Below are positions 1 to 8,446 of a stretch of DNA of 64,000 nucleotides, piece by piece (positions within the stretch are counted from its first letter, which is position 1; the number at the start of each line of letters is the position of its first letter). The DNA lies in the NCBI RefSeq assembly GCF_026184235.1, contig NZ_CP110806.1, positions 3,906,001-3,970,000 on the forward strand, in the 5' to 3' direction. Under the pieces are notes generated by a model that was not told the DNA's origin, made no database searches, and saw only the letters and a list, made by a program, of their open reading frames with translations. This DNA is from Cellulomonas sp. S1-8 (GTDB lineage Bacteria > Actinomycetota > Actinomycetes > Actinomycetales > Cellulomonadaceae). The translations under genes were made by a program, and so were the position numbers.

Positions 1-344
1 CGCTGCCGGCCGCGCTGGTCGCGCTCGTCGAGCAGCCCTGGTCCGACGACGCGGACGGCACCGGGTGGGACCACCTGGCCGCCGCCGCACGCGGCGTCGG
101 GCTCACCAAGTACGCCGACGTCAACCTCGTGCAGGTCGTGGCCGCCCGCCCGCTGCGCGACACCGTGGAGGTACGGATCCTGCCCGGTGACGTCGACAGC
201 CACGCGATCGTGCGCCGCGCCCACCTCGTCGAGCGGCTGCTGCTCCGCTGCCTGGAGGGGACACCGCTGCCGGCACCCGGTGCGGACGCGGTGCACGACC
301 CGCACGCGGCCCTCGTCGACCTCACCGCGGGGGTGCCGGCATGA
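1..344 (+). CDS. Amidoligase-like protein, C-terminal part (5' end outside window)
   Basis: The reading frame is open from base 3 to the TGA at 342-344, so only the last ~113 residues are present. The segment around residues 33-75 (KYADVNLV, then VEVRILPG and a helix rich in Arg and Leu) resembles the C-terminal part of actinobacterial amidoligase-family proteins, ATP-grasp-like glutamine-synthetase-fold enzymes that form amide bonds. This rests on remembered family pattern only; no catalytic motif lies in the visible part. The stop overlaps the ATG of the sigma factor by 4 bases (ATGA), so the two are translationally coupled. Confidence 0.5.
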   Translation, partial: LPAALVALVEQPWSDDADGTGWDHLAAAARGVGLTKYADVNLVQVVAARPLRDTVEVRILPGDVDSHAIVRRAHLVERLLLRCLEGTPLPAPGADAVHDPHAALVDLTAGVPA

Positions 345-922
345 CCACCGCGCTGCGGGCCGTGGGCACCGAGGACTCCGGCACGGCCCCCGTGGCCGTC
401 GTCGACGCACCGCTGCGCGCGCACGACCTCGACGAGGTCGTGCGCGTCTACCTGCCGGGCCTGCTGCGGTACGCCACCGTGCTGACGGGCGACGGGCACG
501 TCGCCGCGGACCTCGTGCAGGAGGTGCTGCTCCGCGCGCACGTGCGGTGGCGGCGGATCTCCCTCATGGAGCGCCCCGACCTGTACCTGCGGCGCATGGT
601 CACCAACGAGCACCTGTCGTGGCGACGGCGCTGGCACGTGCGCACCGTCCGCCCGGCGACGGACGAGGTCCTCGCCGCGCACGCCGAGGTGTACGCGGAC
701 CACGCCGACGCGGTGGCGAAGGACGACACCCTGTGGCGGCACCTGGCGACCCTGTCGCCACGGCAGCGCACCGTCCTGGTTCTGCGGTACTTCGAGTGCC
801 TCACCGACGCCGAGATCGCGACCGTCCTCGGCACGTCGAGCGCCACCGTACGCTCCCACGCCGCCCGCGCGCTGGCGACCCTGCGCACCACCGACCTCAC
901 CACCCCACCGGAGACGCGATGA
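341..922 (+). CDS. SigE-family ECF RNA polymerase sigma factor
   Basis: 193-aa sigma factor that would direct RNA polymerase to a small regulon. Region 2 spans about residues 40-100 (DLVQEVLLRAHVRW, then YLRRMVTNEHLSWRRR). Region 4 spans about 130-185, with the helix-turn-helix LTDAEIATVLGTSSATVRSH. The motif NEHLSWRRR is typical of the actinobacterial SigE-like ECF subgroup. The gene overlaps the preceding gene by 4 bases, and its TGA overlaps the ATG of the next gene, so a three-gene operon is likely. The following membrane-anchored protein is the natural candidate for its anti-sigma or sensor partner. Confidence 0.9.
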   Translation: MTTALRAVGTEDSGTAPVAVVDAPLRAHDLDEVVRVYLPGLLRYATVLTGDGHVAADLVQEVLLRAHVRWRRISLMERPDLYLRRMVTNEHLSWRRRWHVRTVRPATDEVLAAHAEVYADHADAVAKDDTLWRHLATLSPRQRTVLVLRYFECLTDAEIATVLGTSSATVRSHAARALATLRTTDLTTPPETR

Positions 923-1686
923 GCCAGAACCGCGGGGCCGCCGACGACCACGTGCCCCCCACCCCCACCGACGAGCTCGCGGCGCACCTCGCGCGGTCCC
1001 TGCAGGCGCACGCCGCGGTCCACACCCCGGACCCCGCCGTCGTGGCGGCGCGTCTGCGCGCCGCAAGCAGCGGGCGCGAGGGCGTCGTCGTCCCGCTGCG
1101 CCGGGGTGGCCGCGTCGTCGCCGCGACCGTCGTGACGGGCACCCTGGCCGTCGCCGGGGCGGGGGCCGCCGCGGCCGCCAACCCGTACTCCGGCGTGGCG
1201 CGCGCCGTGGAGGGCGTGGCGCAGGCCGTGGGCGTCGACTGGTCCTTCATGCCCGAGGGGTACGACCGCGAGCAGTACGAGGCGTTCTGGGGCGCCGGCT
1301 ACGGCGTCGCGGACATGGAGGCCCTCGCCGAGCTGTGGCAGACCGACCTCATCGAGACGAAGGCGAGAGCCGGCCAGATGCTGCTCGACGGCCAGACGCC
1401 GCCGGTGCTGCCCGGTTCGGTGCCGGAGACGGGCGACGGCCAGCTCGACCGTCCGGGCTACCGCCCGGATGTCTCGGGCGTCCCGGGCGACCGCCCGGTC
1501 GACGAGCTGAGCGACGTCGAGGTGCGGGCGTGGGCAGCGTTCTGGGACGCCGGGTACACCGAGGCCGACCTGGAGGCGCTCGTCGCCCTGTGGCAGGACG
1601 ACGTCGAGGAGGTCAAGACGCGCGCGGGCCGGATGGTGCTGGACAGCGAGCCGCTGCCGATCGCCCCGGGCTCGACGGCCCCGTGA
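919..1686 (+). CDS. Membrane-anchored protein with tandem repeats, possible anti-sigma partner
   Basis: 255-aa protein of unrecognised family. Residues 1-60 are hydrophilic and probably cytoplasmic, one membrane segment lies at about 67-87 (Ala/Gly/Val-rich), and the rest is probably extracytoplasmic. The outer part holds two copies of a ~47-residue unit (about 121-167 and 205-252) sharing AFW-AGY, EAL-ALWQ-D and K-RAG-M-LD followed by a Pro-rich tail. The start is fixed by the ATGA overlap with the sigma gene. The topology (short cytoplasmic head, one helix, outer sensor) and coupling to an ECF sigma fit an anti-sigma or regulator role, but no zinc-binding anti-sigma motif is visible. That role is inference. 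Confidence 0.75.
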   Translation: MSQNRGAADDHVPPTPTDELAAHLARSLQAHAAVHTPDPAVVAARLRAASSGREGVVVPLRRGGRVVAATVVTGTLAVAGAGAAAAANPYSGVARAVEGVAQAVGVDWSFMPEGYDREQYEAFWGAGYGVADMEALAELWQTDLIETKARAGQMLLDGQTPPVLPGSVPETGDGQLDRPGYRPDVSGVPGDRPVDELSDVEVRAWAAFWDAGYTEADLEALVALWQDDVEEVKTRAGRMVLDSEPLPIAPGSTAP

Positions 1687-1778
1687 GGGAGCCCGGGACC
1701 GCCGCCGGCTGACCGGACCGGACGGTGCCGACCCCGGCGTTGCAGCGGTCGGCCGACCACTGCGGGGCGCCTCGCGGG

Positions 1779-2249
1779 TCAGCCCCCGACGAGGGCGCAG
1801 CGGTCCTCGTCGGGCGACGCGGGACCGGTGGCGCGCGCGAGCAGCGTGCGCAGGACGTCGCGCTCCTGCGGGGCCAGGCCGTGCAGGACGTCGGCCTCGG
1901 CGGCGGCGATGCGCCCCTCGACGTCGGCGAGCGCGGACCGGCCGGCGGCGGTCGCGGCGATGCGGCGCACGCGGCGGTCGGCGGGGTCGGCGCAGCGCTC
2001 GACGAGGCCCGCGTCGCACAGGTCGTCGAGCAGGTAGGTCATGACGGTGCGGTCGATGCCCAGGTGGGCCGCGAGCGCGGCCTGGGTGGGCGGGGTGTCG
2101 ACGGCGACGACGGCGCGCAGCAGGTGGTAGCCGCGCGGGCCGGCGGGGATGCCGTCGAGGACGGCACCGACGGCCGTGCGCCACCGGGCCAGCAGCGAGC
2201 CGAGCTGCCAGCCCAGGTCGTCGGCGGGACGCGTCGTGGTGTCGGTCAC
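1779..2249 (-). CDS. MarR-family transcriptional regulator
   Basis: 156-aa winged-helix repressor. The central part reads as a MarR DNA-binding domain (about residues 45-100): TQAALAAHLGIDRTVMTYLLDDL is the recognition helix region and VERCADPADRRVRRI is the wing with the typical DxRxxR pattern. The C-terminal helix would dimerise. I chose the GTG at 2249 because it gives the usual family length; an upstream in-frame ATG near 2290 would run into the operator. It is transcribed divergently from the LLM/FAD fusion gene, with a perfect inverted repeat between them. It therefore most likely autoregulates and represses that oxidoreductase in response to a small ligand. Confidence 0.88.
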   Translation of the reverse strand: MTDTTTRPADDLGWQLGSLLARWRTAVGAVLDGIPAGPRGYHLLRAVVAVDTPPTQAALAAHLGIDRTVMTYLLDDLCDAGLVERCADPADRRVRRIAATAAGRSALADVEGRIAAAEADVLHGLAPQERDVLRTLLARATGPASPDEDRCALVGG

Positions 2250-2286
2250 GCCCACAGCATACTGCGTGACGACAGATCGTCTGCTG

Positions 2287-2303
2287 TGCATATGATCTAT
2301 GCA
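2287..2303. promoter_or_regulatory. Candidate MarR operator (inverted repeat)
   Basis: Perfect inverted repeat TGCATA-TGATC-TATGCA (6-5-6) in the 78-base gap between the divergent marR-like gene and the LLM/FAD fusion. It is markedly AT-rich compared with its surroundings, as expected for an operator overlapping a promoter. Assignment to the adjacent MarR protein is inferred from position and symmetry. Confidence 0.6.
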
Positions 2304-2327
2304 GCACACGATCACGGAGGCACCGTC

Positions 2328-4592
2328 ATGACCGACCACGGGCACGAGCTGCAGCTCGGCACGTTCCTCACGCCGCAGAACGCCGACCCGCAGGCCCCGG
2401 TGGACCTCGCCGTGCTCACGGAGCAGGCGGGCCTCGACCTCGTGACCTTCCAGGACCACCCCTACCAGCCGTCGTTCCTCGACACGTGGACCCTGCTGAG
2501 CTGGGTGGCGGCGCGCACCGAGCGCGTGCACCTGGCGGGCAACGTGCTCAACGTGCCGCTGCGCCCGCCGGCCGTGCTCGCACGCGCCGCCGCGAGCCTC
2601 GACCTGCTGTCCGGCGGACGCGTCGAGCTCGGGCTGGGCGCCGGCGCGTTCTGGGACGCGATCGAGGGCATGGGCATGCCCCGGCTCACGCCCGGCCAGG
2701 CCGTCGACGCGCTCGACGAGGCCATCGACGTCATCCGCGCGCTGTGGGACACCGACGGCCGCGGCCCGCTGCGGGTCGGCGGCAAGCACCACCGCCTCGT
2801 GGGCGCCAAGCGCGGCCCCGCGCCCGCGCACGACATCGGCATCTGGGTCGGCGCGTACAAGCCGCGCATGCTGCGGCTCGTCGGACGCAAGGCCGACGGC
2901 TGGCTGCCCTCGCTGGGCTACCTGCAGCCGGGCGACCTCGCCCGCGGCAACGCCGCCATCGACGAGGCCGCGACCGCCGCAGGGCGCGACCCGCGCGAGA
3001 TCCGCCGCCTGCTGAACATCAGCGGCACCTTCCGCCCGGCGCCCGGCGACGGCCTCGACGGCCCGCCGGAGCAGTGGGTCGACGAGCTCGTCCGGTACGC
3101 CCTCGAGGACGGCATCGGCACGTTCGTCCTGGGCACCGACGACCCCGGGACGATCCGCACGTTCGCCGAGCGCGTCGCCCCGGCCGTGCGCGACCAGGTC
3201 GCGGCGGCGCGGGCGTCGTCGGGCACGGCCGTCGGGGCGGTCCGCAGCCCCGTCGCGCTGGCGAAGCGCGTCGACGGCATCGCCTACGACGCCGTCCCCG
3301 CGGACGTCACCGCCGTCGAGCCCGGCGACCGCGCCTACGCGGGGCTGCGCTCGACGTACATGCGGCGCGGCGCACCCGGCGTCGTCCTGCTCCCCCGCAC
3401 GACGCCCCAGGTGGTCGACGCCCTCGGCTGGGCGCGCGAGCAGCGCGGGCCGCTGGCCGTGCGCTCCGGCGGGCACGGCATCTCGGGCCGCTCGACGAAC
3501 GACGGCGGGGTGCTGCTCGACGTCGGCGCCCTCGACGCGGTGACCGTCGTCGACGAGGCCGCGCGACGCGTGCGCCTCGGCGCCGGCGCCACGTGGGGCG
3601 CGGTCGCGGCGGCGCTGGCGCCGCGCGGGTGGGCGATCTCGTCCGGGGACTACGGCGGCGTCGGCGTCGGGGGGCTGGCGACGACCGGCGGCATCGGGCT
3701 GCTGGGGCGGTCGTACGGGCTGACGATCGACCACGTCGTCGCGTACGAGGTGGTGACCGCCGACGGCACCGTGCACGTCGTCGACGCGCAGCGCGAGCCC
3801 GAGCTGTTCTGGGGGCTGCGCGGCGCGGGAGGCAACCTGGGCGTCGTCACGTGGGTCGAGATCGAGGCCGCCGAGGTGCCCGACGTGGTCTCCGCGACCA
3901 TGACGTTCGACGCCACCGACACCGCCGGGCTCGTCGAGCGGTGGGCCCGCACCGTCCGGGACGCGCCGCGGCAGCTCACGAGCTTCCTGCACCTGCAGGC
4001 CGGCGGCGGGGGGCGGCAGCCGCTCGCGCAGGCCATGTCCGTGTGGGCCGACGACGACACGACGTCCGCGATCGCCGCGCTGGAGGAGCTGCTCGGCGCC
4101 GGTCCCGTGCTCGACCAGCGCGCCACGCTCACGCCGTACTCCGGCGTCGTCGGGCCCGTCGCCAAGCACCACGACGGGGGCGCACCGCCCGTCTCCCGGT
4201 CCGGGCTGCTGCCCACGATGACGCCGGCCGTCGCCGCGGACCTCGGGGCGCTGCTCGGGTCCGGTGAGGCGATGCTCGTGCAGCTGCGCGCCACCGGCGG
4301 GGCCGGCAACGACGTCGCGCCCGACGCGACGGCGTACGCGCACCGGCACCAGGAGCTGGTGGTCAGCGCGTTCGCGGGACGCGGGAGCCGGTCGGGCCTC
4401 GACGGCGCGTGGGACCGCCTCGCCCACCCCCACCTGGACGGGCTGTACCTCTCGTTCGAGACCGACCCGCGCCCCGAGCGGCTGCTCGAGGCGTTCCCGC
4501 AGCCGACCCTGGACCGGCTGCGCGCGCTCAAGCGCACGTACGACCCGGACCACGTGTTCGACCAGAACTTCCCGATCGACCCGCGGGGGTGA
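2328..4592 (+). CDS. LLM-class flavin oxidoreductase fused to FAD-linked (BBE-type) oxidase
   Basis: 754-aa two-enzyme fusion. Residues ~1-300 are a luciferase-like monooxygenase TIM barrel (LGTFLTPQ, then LASLDLLSGGRVELGLGAG), which would use FMN or F420. Residues ~330-505 are a PCMH/FAD-binding domain with VRSGGHGISGRS. His383 of GGHG is the expected covalent FAD attachment residue. The cysteine that gives a second FAD bond in berberine-bridge enzymes is absent (the region reads SGDYGGVGVGGL), so attachment would be single. The C-terminus carries the BBE signature YDPDHVFDQNFPI. The ATG at 2328 follows a CGGAGG ribosome site. Substrate unknown; control by the divergent MarR protein suggests response to a small aromatic or toxic compound. 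Confidence 0.88.
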   Translation: MTDHGHELQLGTFLTPQNADPQAPVDLAVLTEQAGLDLVTFQDHPYQPSFLDTWTLLSWVAARTERVHLAGNVLNVPLRPPAVLARAAASLDLLSGGRVELGLGAGAFWDAIEGMGMPRLTPGQAVDALDEAIDVIRALWDTDGRGPLRVGGKHHRLVGAKRGPAPAHDIGIWVGAYKPRMLRLVGRKADGWLPSLGYLQPGDLARGNAAIDEAATAAGRDPREIRRLLNISGTFRPAPGDGLDGPPEQWVDELVRYALEDGIGTFVLGTDDPGTIRTFAERVAPAVRDQVAAARASSGTAVGAVRSPVALAKRVDGIAYDAVPADVTAVEPGDRAYAGLRSTYMRRGAPGVVLLPRTTPQVVDALGWAREQRGPLAVRSGGHGISGRSTNDGGVLLDVGALDAVTVVDEAARRVRLGAGATWGAVAAALAPRGWAISSGDYGGVGVGGLATTGGIGLLGRSYGLTIDHVVAYEVVTADGTVHVVDAQREPELFWGLRGAGGNLGVVTWVEIEAAEVPDVVSATMTFDATDTAGLVERWARTVRDAPRQLTSFLHLQAGGGGRQPLAQAMSVWADDDTTSAIAALEELLGAGPVLDQRATLTPYSGVVGPVAKHHDGGAPPVSRSGLLPTMTPAVAADLGALLGSGEAMLVQLRATGGAGNDVAPDATAYAHRHQELVVSAFAGRGSRSGLDGAWDRLAHPHLDGLYLSFETDPRPERLLEAFPQPTLDRLRALKRTYDPDHVFDQNFPIDPRG

Positions 4593-4616
4593 TCCCGCTT
4601 CCTCCCCGAGGCGGAT

Positions 4617-4634
4617 TGGCAGCAGCTGCTGCCA
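4617..4634. repeat. Palindrome 1 of 3, core GCAGCAGCTGCTGC
   Basis: Perfect 18-bp palindrome with no spacer, first of three sites sharing the consensus GCRRCAGCTGYYGC. It begins 25 bases after the stop codon of the LLM/FAD fusion gene. Confidence 0.7.
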
Positions 4635-4773
4635 CATCGCCCGACGTCCACCTCGTGCTGGGACCGACTGCTCGCCGCGCTTCACCCTCTCCGTCCGGAA
4701 GCCCCTCTCGCGCTCCTTCGCGCGAGACCTGACGTCTGCCTGACGTCGCCGCGCTCCCGTCGCCCTGTGCTGA

Positions 4774-4809
4774 CCGGCAGCTCTGCAACAGCTGTTGCAG
4801 AGCTGCCGG
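4774..4809. repeat. Palindrome 2 of 3, 36-bp perfect palindrome
   Basis: Perfect 36-bp palindrome with no spacer. The left arm begins CCGGCAGCTCTGC and the core is GCAACAGCTGTTGC. Far too long to be chance. It could be a dimeric protein-binding site or extrude as a cruciform. Confidence 0.8.
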
Positions 4810-4879
4810 AGCCCACTGATCGGACGGCAACCGTAGGCGCGTCCGCCGCACGGAGCCTGACGTCCAGCGCGGCCGGCAC

Positions 4880-4901
4880 TGTGGCGACAGCTGTCGCCAC
4901 A
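4880..4901. repeat. Palindrome 3 of 3, core GCGACAGCTGTCGC
   Basis: Perfect 22-bp palindrome. Symmetry extends to 32 bp (4875-4906) with one mismatched pair. It shares the central CAGCTG and flanking GC/GC with the other two sites, with the inner bases changed symmetrically. Confidence 0.75.
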
Positions 4902-5093
4902 CTGCCAGCCGTCAGTTCTGACCCCAGATACGCCGCGCGACGGACCCCGCCGCCGGCCCACCTCCCCCAAAGGTCGCAAGCCGGGTTCCCCGCTGCGCCC
5001 GATGCACCCGGACCCCCGCGTTGACCAGCATGGATGCAGGTCGCGAGCCCCCATCCGGAGACGTTCCGGACGCTCGCGACGAAGGAGGTCGAC

Positions 5094-7139
5094 ATGGGCA
5101 CGCCCCCCCGTCCGCCCGCTCGCAGTGCCGCGCTCGCCGTCGCCGGGGCGGTGCTCGTCACGACCCTGACCGCGTGCGCCGGCGCCGCCGGTGCGGCACC
5201 GGAGCCGCGTACCCCCGAGCCCGCGTCGACCGCCGGCCTCACGCAGGCCGACGTCGACGCCTGGCTCGACGAGACGATCCCCGACGCCCTCGAGGAGGGG
5301 CGCATCGCCGGCGCGACCGTGTCGGTCGTGCACGACGGCGAGATCCTCACCGCCCGCGGCTTCGGTGAGGCCGACGTCGCCGCGGGCACGCCGGTCGACC
5401 CGGACGGCACGCTGTTCCGGGTCGGGTCGGTGTCGAAGATGTTCACCGCGACGGCCGTCATGCAGCTCGTCGAGGACGGCCGGGTCGACCTCGACACCGA
5501 CGTCGAGCAGTACACCGACCTCGGGCTGGACCTCGAGCACCCGGTCACCCTGCGGCACCTGCTCACCCACACGCCCGGGTTCGAGGAGCGCATCGCGGGC
5601 CTCATCGGCACCCCCGGGTCGTCGGCGGACCTGCGCGCGAGTCTCGTCACCGACCCGCCCGAGCAGGCGTTCGTCCCCGGCACCACACCGGCGTACTCCA
5701 ACTACGGCAACGCGCTCGCCGGGTACGTCGTCGAGGCCGTCAGCGGGCAGCCGTTCGAGGAGTACGTCGCCGACCACGTCCTGGCGCCTACCGGCATGAC
5801 GTCGTCGTCGTTCGCGCAGCCGCTGCCCGCCGACCTCGCCCCGCACGCCGCGCTCGGGTACGCGACGTCGGACGACGCGCCGACGCCGTTCGAGGTCGTC
5901 GGCCAGCCGCCGGCAGGAGCACTGAGCGCCACCGCCACCGACATGGCGCGGTTCATGCTCGCGCACCTCGGCGAGGAGCCCGGTGCGCAGGGCGGCGAGC
6001 CGATCCTGTCCGACGCCACCCGGGAGCTCATGCAGCAGCCCGCGCTCGACGCCGACAGCCTCGGCGCGCTCGCCGACGGCCCCCGCATGGGCCTCGGCTG
6101 GTTCGACGAGTCCCGCCACGGGCACCGCGTCGTCGGGCACGGCGGCGACACGACCGCCTTCCACTCCCACCTGCAGCTGTGGCCCGACGACGCCACGGGC
6201 CTGTACCTGTCGCTGAGCAGCACGGGCGCCGGCGGCGCCGCGTACCTGCTGCGCGACAACCTGCTCGACGGGTTCGCCGACCGGTACTTCCCCGCGGACG
6301 GTGCGGCCACCTCCAGCACCGTCGACGACGCGACCCGCGCCGAGCACGCGCAGTCGATGGCCGGCGCCTACGAGAGCACGCGCGGGTTCCACTCCACGTT
6401 CCTCACCGCGCTGGGGCCGGTGCAGCCGACCCGCGCGGAGGTCGTCGACGGTGACCGCGTCCTGTTCACCCCCGGGCCCGGGCAGCCCGGGCCGGCCGTG
6501 TACGAGGAGATCGAGCCCTGGGTGTACCAGCAGGTCGACGGTCACCGCGTGCTCGCGGTGCAGACGGACGACGCGGGTCGCGTCGAGCTCGTCGGGCACG
6601 ACTCGGCGATGTCGATGACCCCGGTCGGCGCGGCCCGCTCGGCGGCGGTGCCGGTGCTCGTGGGTGGCGTCGCGGTGCTGCTCCTGGCGCTGCTCGCCTG
6701 GCCCGTCGGGGCGGCCGTCCGGGCCGTGCGTGCACGCCGGGCGTCGCGCGCCACGTCGTCCGACACCACGTCCGGGACGTCGTCCGGCCCGGCCGCCGTC
6801 GGCGCCTCCCCGACGACCCACCGGGGCCTGCGCCTGCCTCGCACGCTGACCCGCATCGCGTCCGCCTCGGCCGTCCTCGCGCTGCTGGGCTGGGCCTACG
6901 TCGTCGTCACGCTGATCGGGCTCCAGCCCGTGCCGTCGCTGCTGCTGCGGGGCGTACAGCTGCTCACCGGGGTCGGCGTACTGGGCCTGCTGGCGGCCGT
7001 GTGGCGGCTGGTCGCGGAGCTCCGCACCGGGACCGGCTGGTTCCGCGTCGCCGGGGCGTCGCTCACGGTCGCGGCCTTCGCCGCGGTCTCGTGGTCCGCC
7101 AACCTGCTGCTCCTGACCTCTCCCGACATCACCTACTGA
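5094..7139 (+). CDS. Beta-lactamase-family (class C-like) serine hydrolase lipoprotein with C-terminal membrane domain
   Basis: 681-aa serine hydrolase of the penicillin-binding/class C family. The N-terminus is a lipoprotein signal ending in the lipobox LTAC. The catalytic motifs are all visible: S112-V-S-K115, Y201-S-N203 and H349-G-G. From about residue 520 there are four hydrophobic segments, so the C-terminus is membrane-embedded. Such proteins usually act as D-aminopeptidases, esterases or cell-wall hydrolases rather than resistance enzymes; the substrate cannot be told. The start at 5094 is set by the AAGGAGG site 6 bases upstream. It lies 26 bases upstream of a histidine kinase gene, so it may be part of the sensed system. 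Confidence 0.9.
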   Translation: MGTPPRPPARSAALAVAGAVLVTTLTACAGAAGAAPEPRTPEPASTAGLTQADVDAWLDETIPDALEEGRIAGATVSVVHDGEILTARGFGEADVAAGTPVDPDGTLFRVGSVSKMFTATAVMQLVEDGRVDLDTDVEQYTDLGLDLEHPVTLRHLLTHTPGFEERIAGLIGTPGSSADLRASLVTDPPEQAFVPGTTPAYSNYGNALAGYVVEAVSGQPFEEYVADHVLAPTGMTSSSFAQPLPADLAPHAALGYATSDDAPTPFEVVGQPPAGALSATATDMARFMLAHLGEEPGAQGGEPILSDATRELMQQPALDADSLGALADGPRMGLGWFDESRHGHRVVGHGGDTTAFHSHLQLWPDDATGLYLSLSSTGAGGAAYLLRDNLLDGFADRYFPADGAATSSTVDDATRAEHAQSMAGAYESTRGFHSTFLTALGPVQPTRAEVVDGDRVLFTPGPGQPGPAVYEEIEPWVYQQVDGHRVLAVQTDDAGRVELVGHDSAMSMTPVGAARSAAVPVLVGGVAVLLLALLAWPVGAAVRAVRARRASRATSSDTTSGTSSGPAAVGASPTTHRGLRLPRTLTRIASASAVLALLGWAYVVVTLIGLQPVPSLLLRGVQLLTGVGVLGLLAAVWRLVAELRTGTGWFRVAGASLTVAAFAAVSWSANLLLLTSPDITY

Positions 7140-7165
7140 GCCGGCGGCACGGGAGGATGTCCGTC

Positions 7166-8446
7166 ATGGAGACCGCCCGGGCCGTCGTCCCCGAGGCGTG
7201 GTGGGCCGAGCGCCTGTCACGCCTCGGGGTGCGCGGCCCCCTCGCGCGCGACGTTCTGCTGTCCGCCGTCGTCGCCGTCGTCATGCTGGGGATCACGCTC
7301 GGGACGGTCGCCATCGCTCCCGACGGCGACGCCCCGACGGCCCTGGTGCCGGTGCTGCTGCTCGTCGTCGTGCAGGCCTTCACGATCGCGCTGCGGCGCG
7401 TCCGGCTGCCGCTCGCGGTAGCAGGGGCCGTGGTGACGCAGGTGGCGCTCGTGGCGCTCGCACCGGAGATGTCGGTGCGGAGCCTGGCGCCGTTCGTCGT
7501 CGCCGCGACGCTGGGGACCACGCTGCCCGCAGGCCGGGCCCTGCGGTGGGCCGCCGCGGTCGCCGGGGTCGAGGCGACCGCGACCGCGGTCACGGTCGTG
7601 ATCGTCGGCGCCAGCGGTGAGGCCGCGCTCAGCCACGCGCTGTCGGCGGCGCTCGTGTGGCTCGCGTCCGCGCTGGTCGGGACGTACGTCGCGACGCGGC
7701 GCGAGCACCTGCGGCTCGTGCAGGAACGTGCGGCCGACCTCGAGCGCGAGCGCGACGCCCGGGTCCGCGCGGCGATCGTCGACGAGCGGGCCCGCCTGGC
7801 CCGCGAGCTGCACGACGTCGCCGCGCACCACCTGTCCGGCATGGTCGTGCAGGCGGCGGCGGTCGAGCGGCTCGTCGGACGCGACCCCGACGCCGCGCGG
7901 GCCGGTGCCGTGTGGCTGCGGGACCAGGGCCGCGAGACGCTCGACAACCTGCGGCAGGTCGTCGGGCTGCTGCGCGGCGACGACGCCCCCGACGGGACCG
8001 CGCCGCTGCCCGGGCTCGCGGCGCTCGGCACGCTCGTCGGCGCCGCGCGGGACCTGGGCGACACCGTCGAGGTCGCGGAGGTCGGCACCGGCGCACCGCT
8101 GCCGCCGCTCGCGGACGTCTCGCTCTACCGGGTCGCGCAGCAGGCACTGACCAACGCGCGTCAGCACGCGCCGGGCGCGCCCGTGCGGGTGCGGGTCGAG
8201 CGCACACCCGGCGTCGTGGCGCTCGAGGTCGTCAACGGCGCGCCCGCACGGACGGTGCGGCCGGCGCGGGGGACGCGCGGCGGGGCCGGGCTCGCCGTCA
8301 TGCGGGAGCGGGCCGCGCTCGTCGGCGGCACCCTCGACGCGGGCCCGACGGACGACGGCGGATGGCGTGTGCGGCTGCGGGTGCCGGTGGACGAGCTGCC
8401 CGTCAGCGGGGCACGGAGCGACGACGACGGGACGGTGGGCGTGTGA
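7166..8446 (+). CDS. Sensor histidine kinase (NarL/DesK type)
   Basis: 426-aa kinase with four to six hydrophobic segments in residues ~25-185, a short coiled coil, then a HisKA_3 dimerisation domain. The phosphorylated residue is His216 in ELHDVAAHHLSGM, followed by an HATPase domain (about 305-410). ATG 7166 sits 9 bases after GGGAGG; the in-frame ATG at 7157 directly abuts that site and is unlikely. Its stop overlaps the GTG of the response regulator (GTGA), a classic coupled pair. The signal is unknown; the short outer loops suggest sensing within or at the membrane. Confidence 0.92.
   Translation: METARAVVPEAWWAERLSRLGVRGPLARDVLLSAVVAVVMLGITLGTVAIAPDGDAPTALVPVLLLVVVQAFTIALRRVRLPLAVAGAVVTQVALVALAPEMSVRSLAPFVVAATLGTTLPAGRALRWAAAVAGVEATATAVTVVIVGASGEAALSHALSAALVWLASALVGTYVATRREHLRLVQERAADLERERDARVRAAIVDERARLARELHDVAAHHLSGMVVQAAAVERLVGRDPDAARAGAVWLRDQGRETLDNLRQVVGLLRGDDAPDGTAPLPGLAALGTLVGAARDLGDTVEVAEVGTGAPLPPLADVSLYRVAQQALTNARQHAPGAPVRVRVERTPGVVALEVVNGAPARTVRPARGTRGGAGLAVMRERAALVGGTLDAGPTDDGGWRVRLRVPVDELPVSGARSDDDGTVGV

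Larger units (their letters stand above)
4593..5093. other. Gene-free 500-bp stretch rich in palindromes
   Basis: No convincing coding frame. It contains three perfect palindromes centred on CAGCTG (listed separately), a TCTCGCGC/GCGCGAGA hairpin with a 6-base loop at 4706-4727 that may terminate the upstream gene, and three copies of CTGACGTC (4729, 4740, 4857). A strong AAGGAGG ribosome site at 5081-5087 precedes the next gene. Confidence 0.7.

Noticed and set aside
5034..5093. Upstream ATG (5034) as the start of the serine hydrolase
   Set aside because: It would put 20 extra polar residues before the lipoprotein signal and ignores the strong AAGGAGG site just before 5094.
1779..6821. Very long minus-strand open frame (1680 codons)
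   Set aside because: Only its first ~156 codons from GTG 2249 form the MarR gene; the rest is antisense to the oxidoreductase and hydrolase genes, with low-complexity Arg/Gly/Ala translation typical of high-GC shadow frames.
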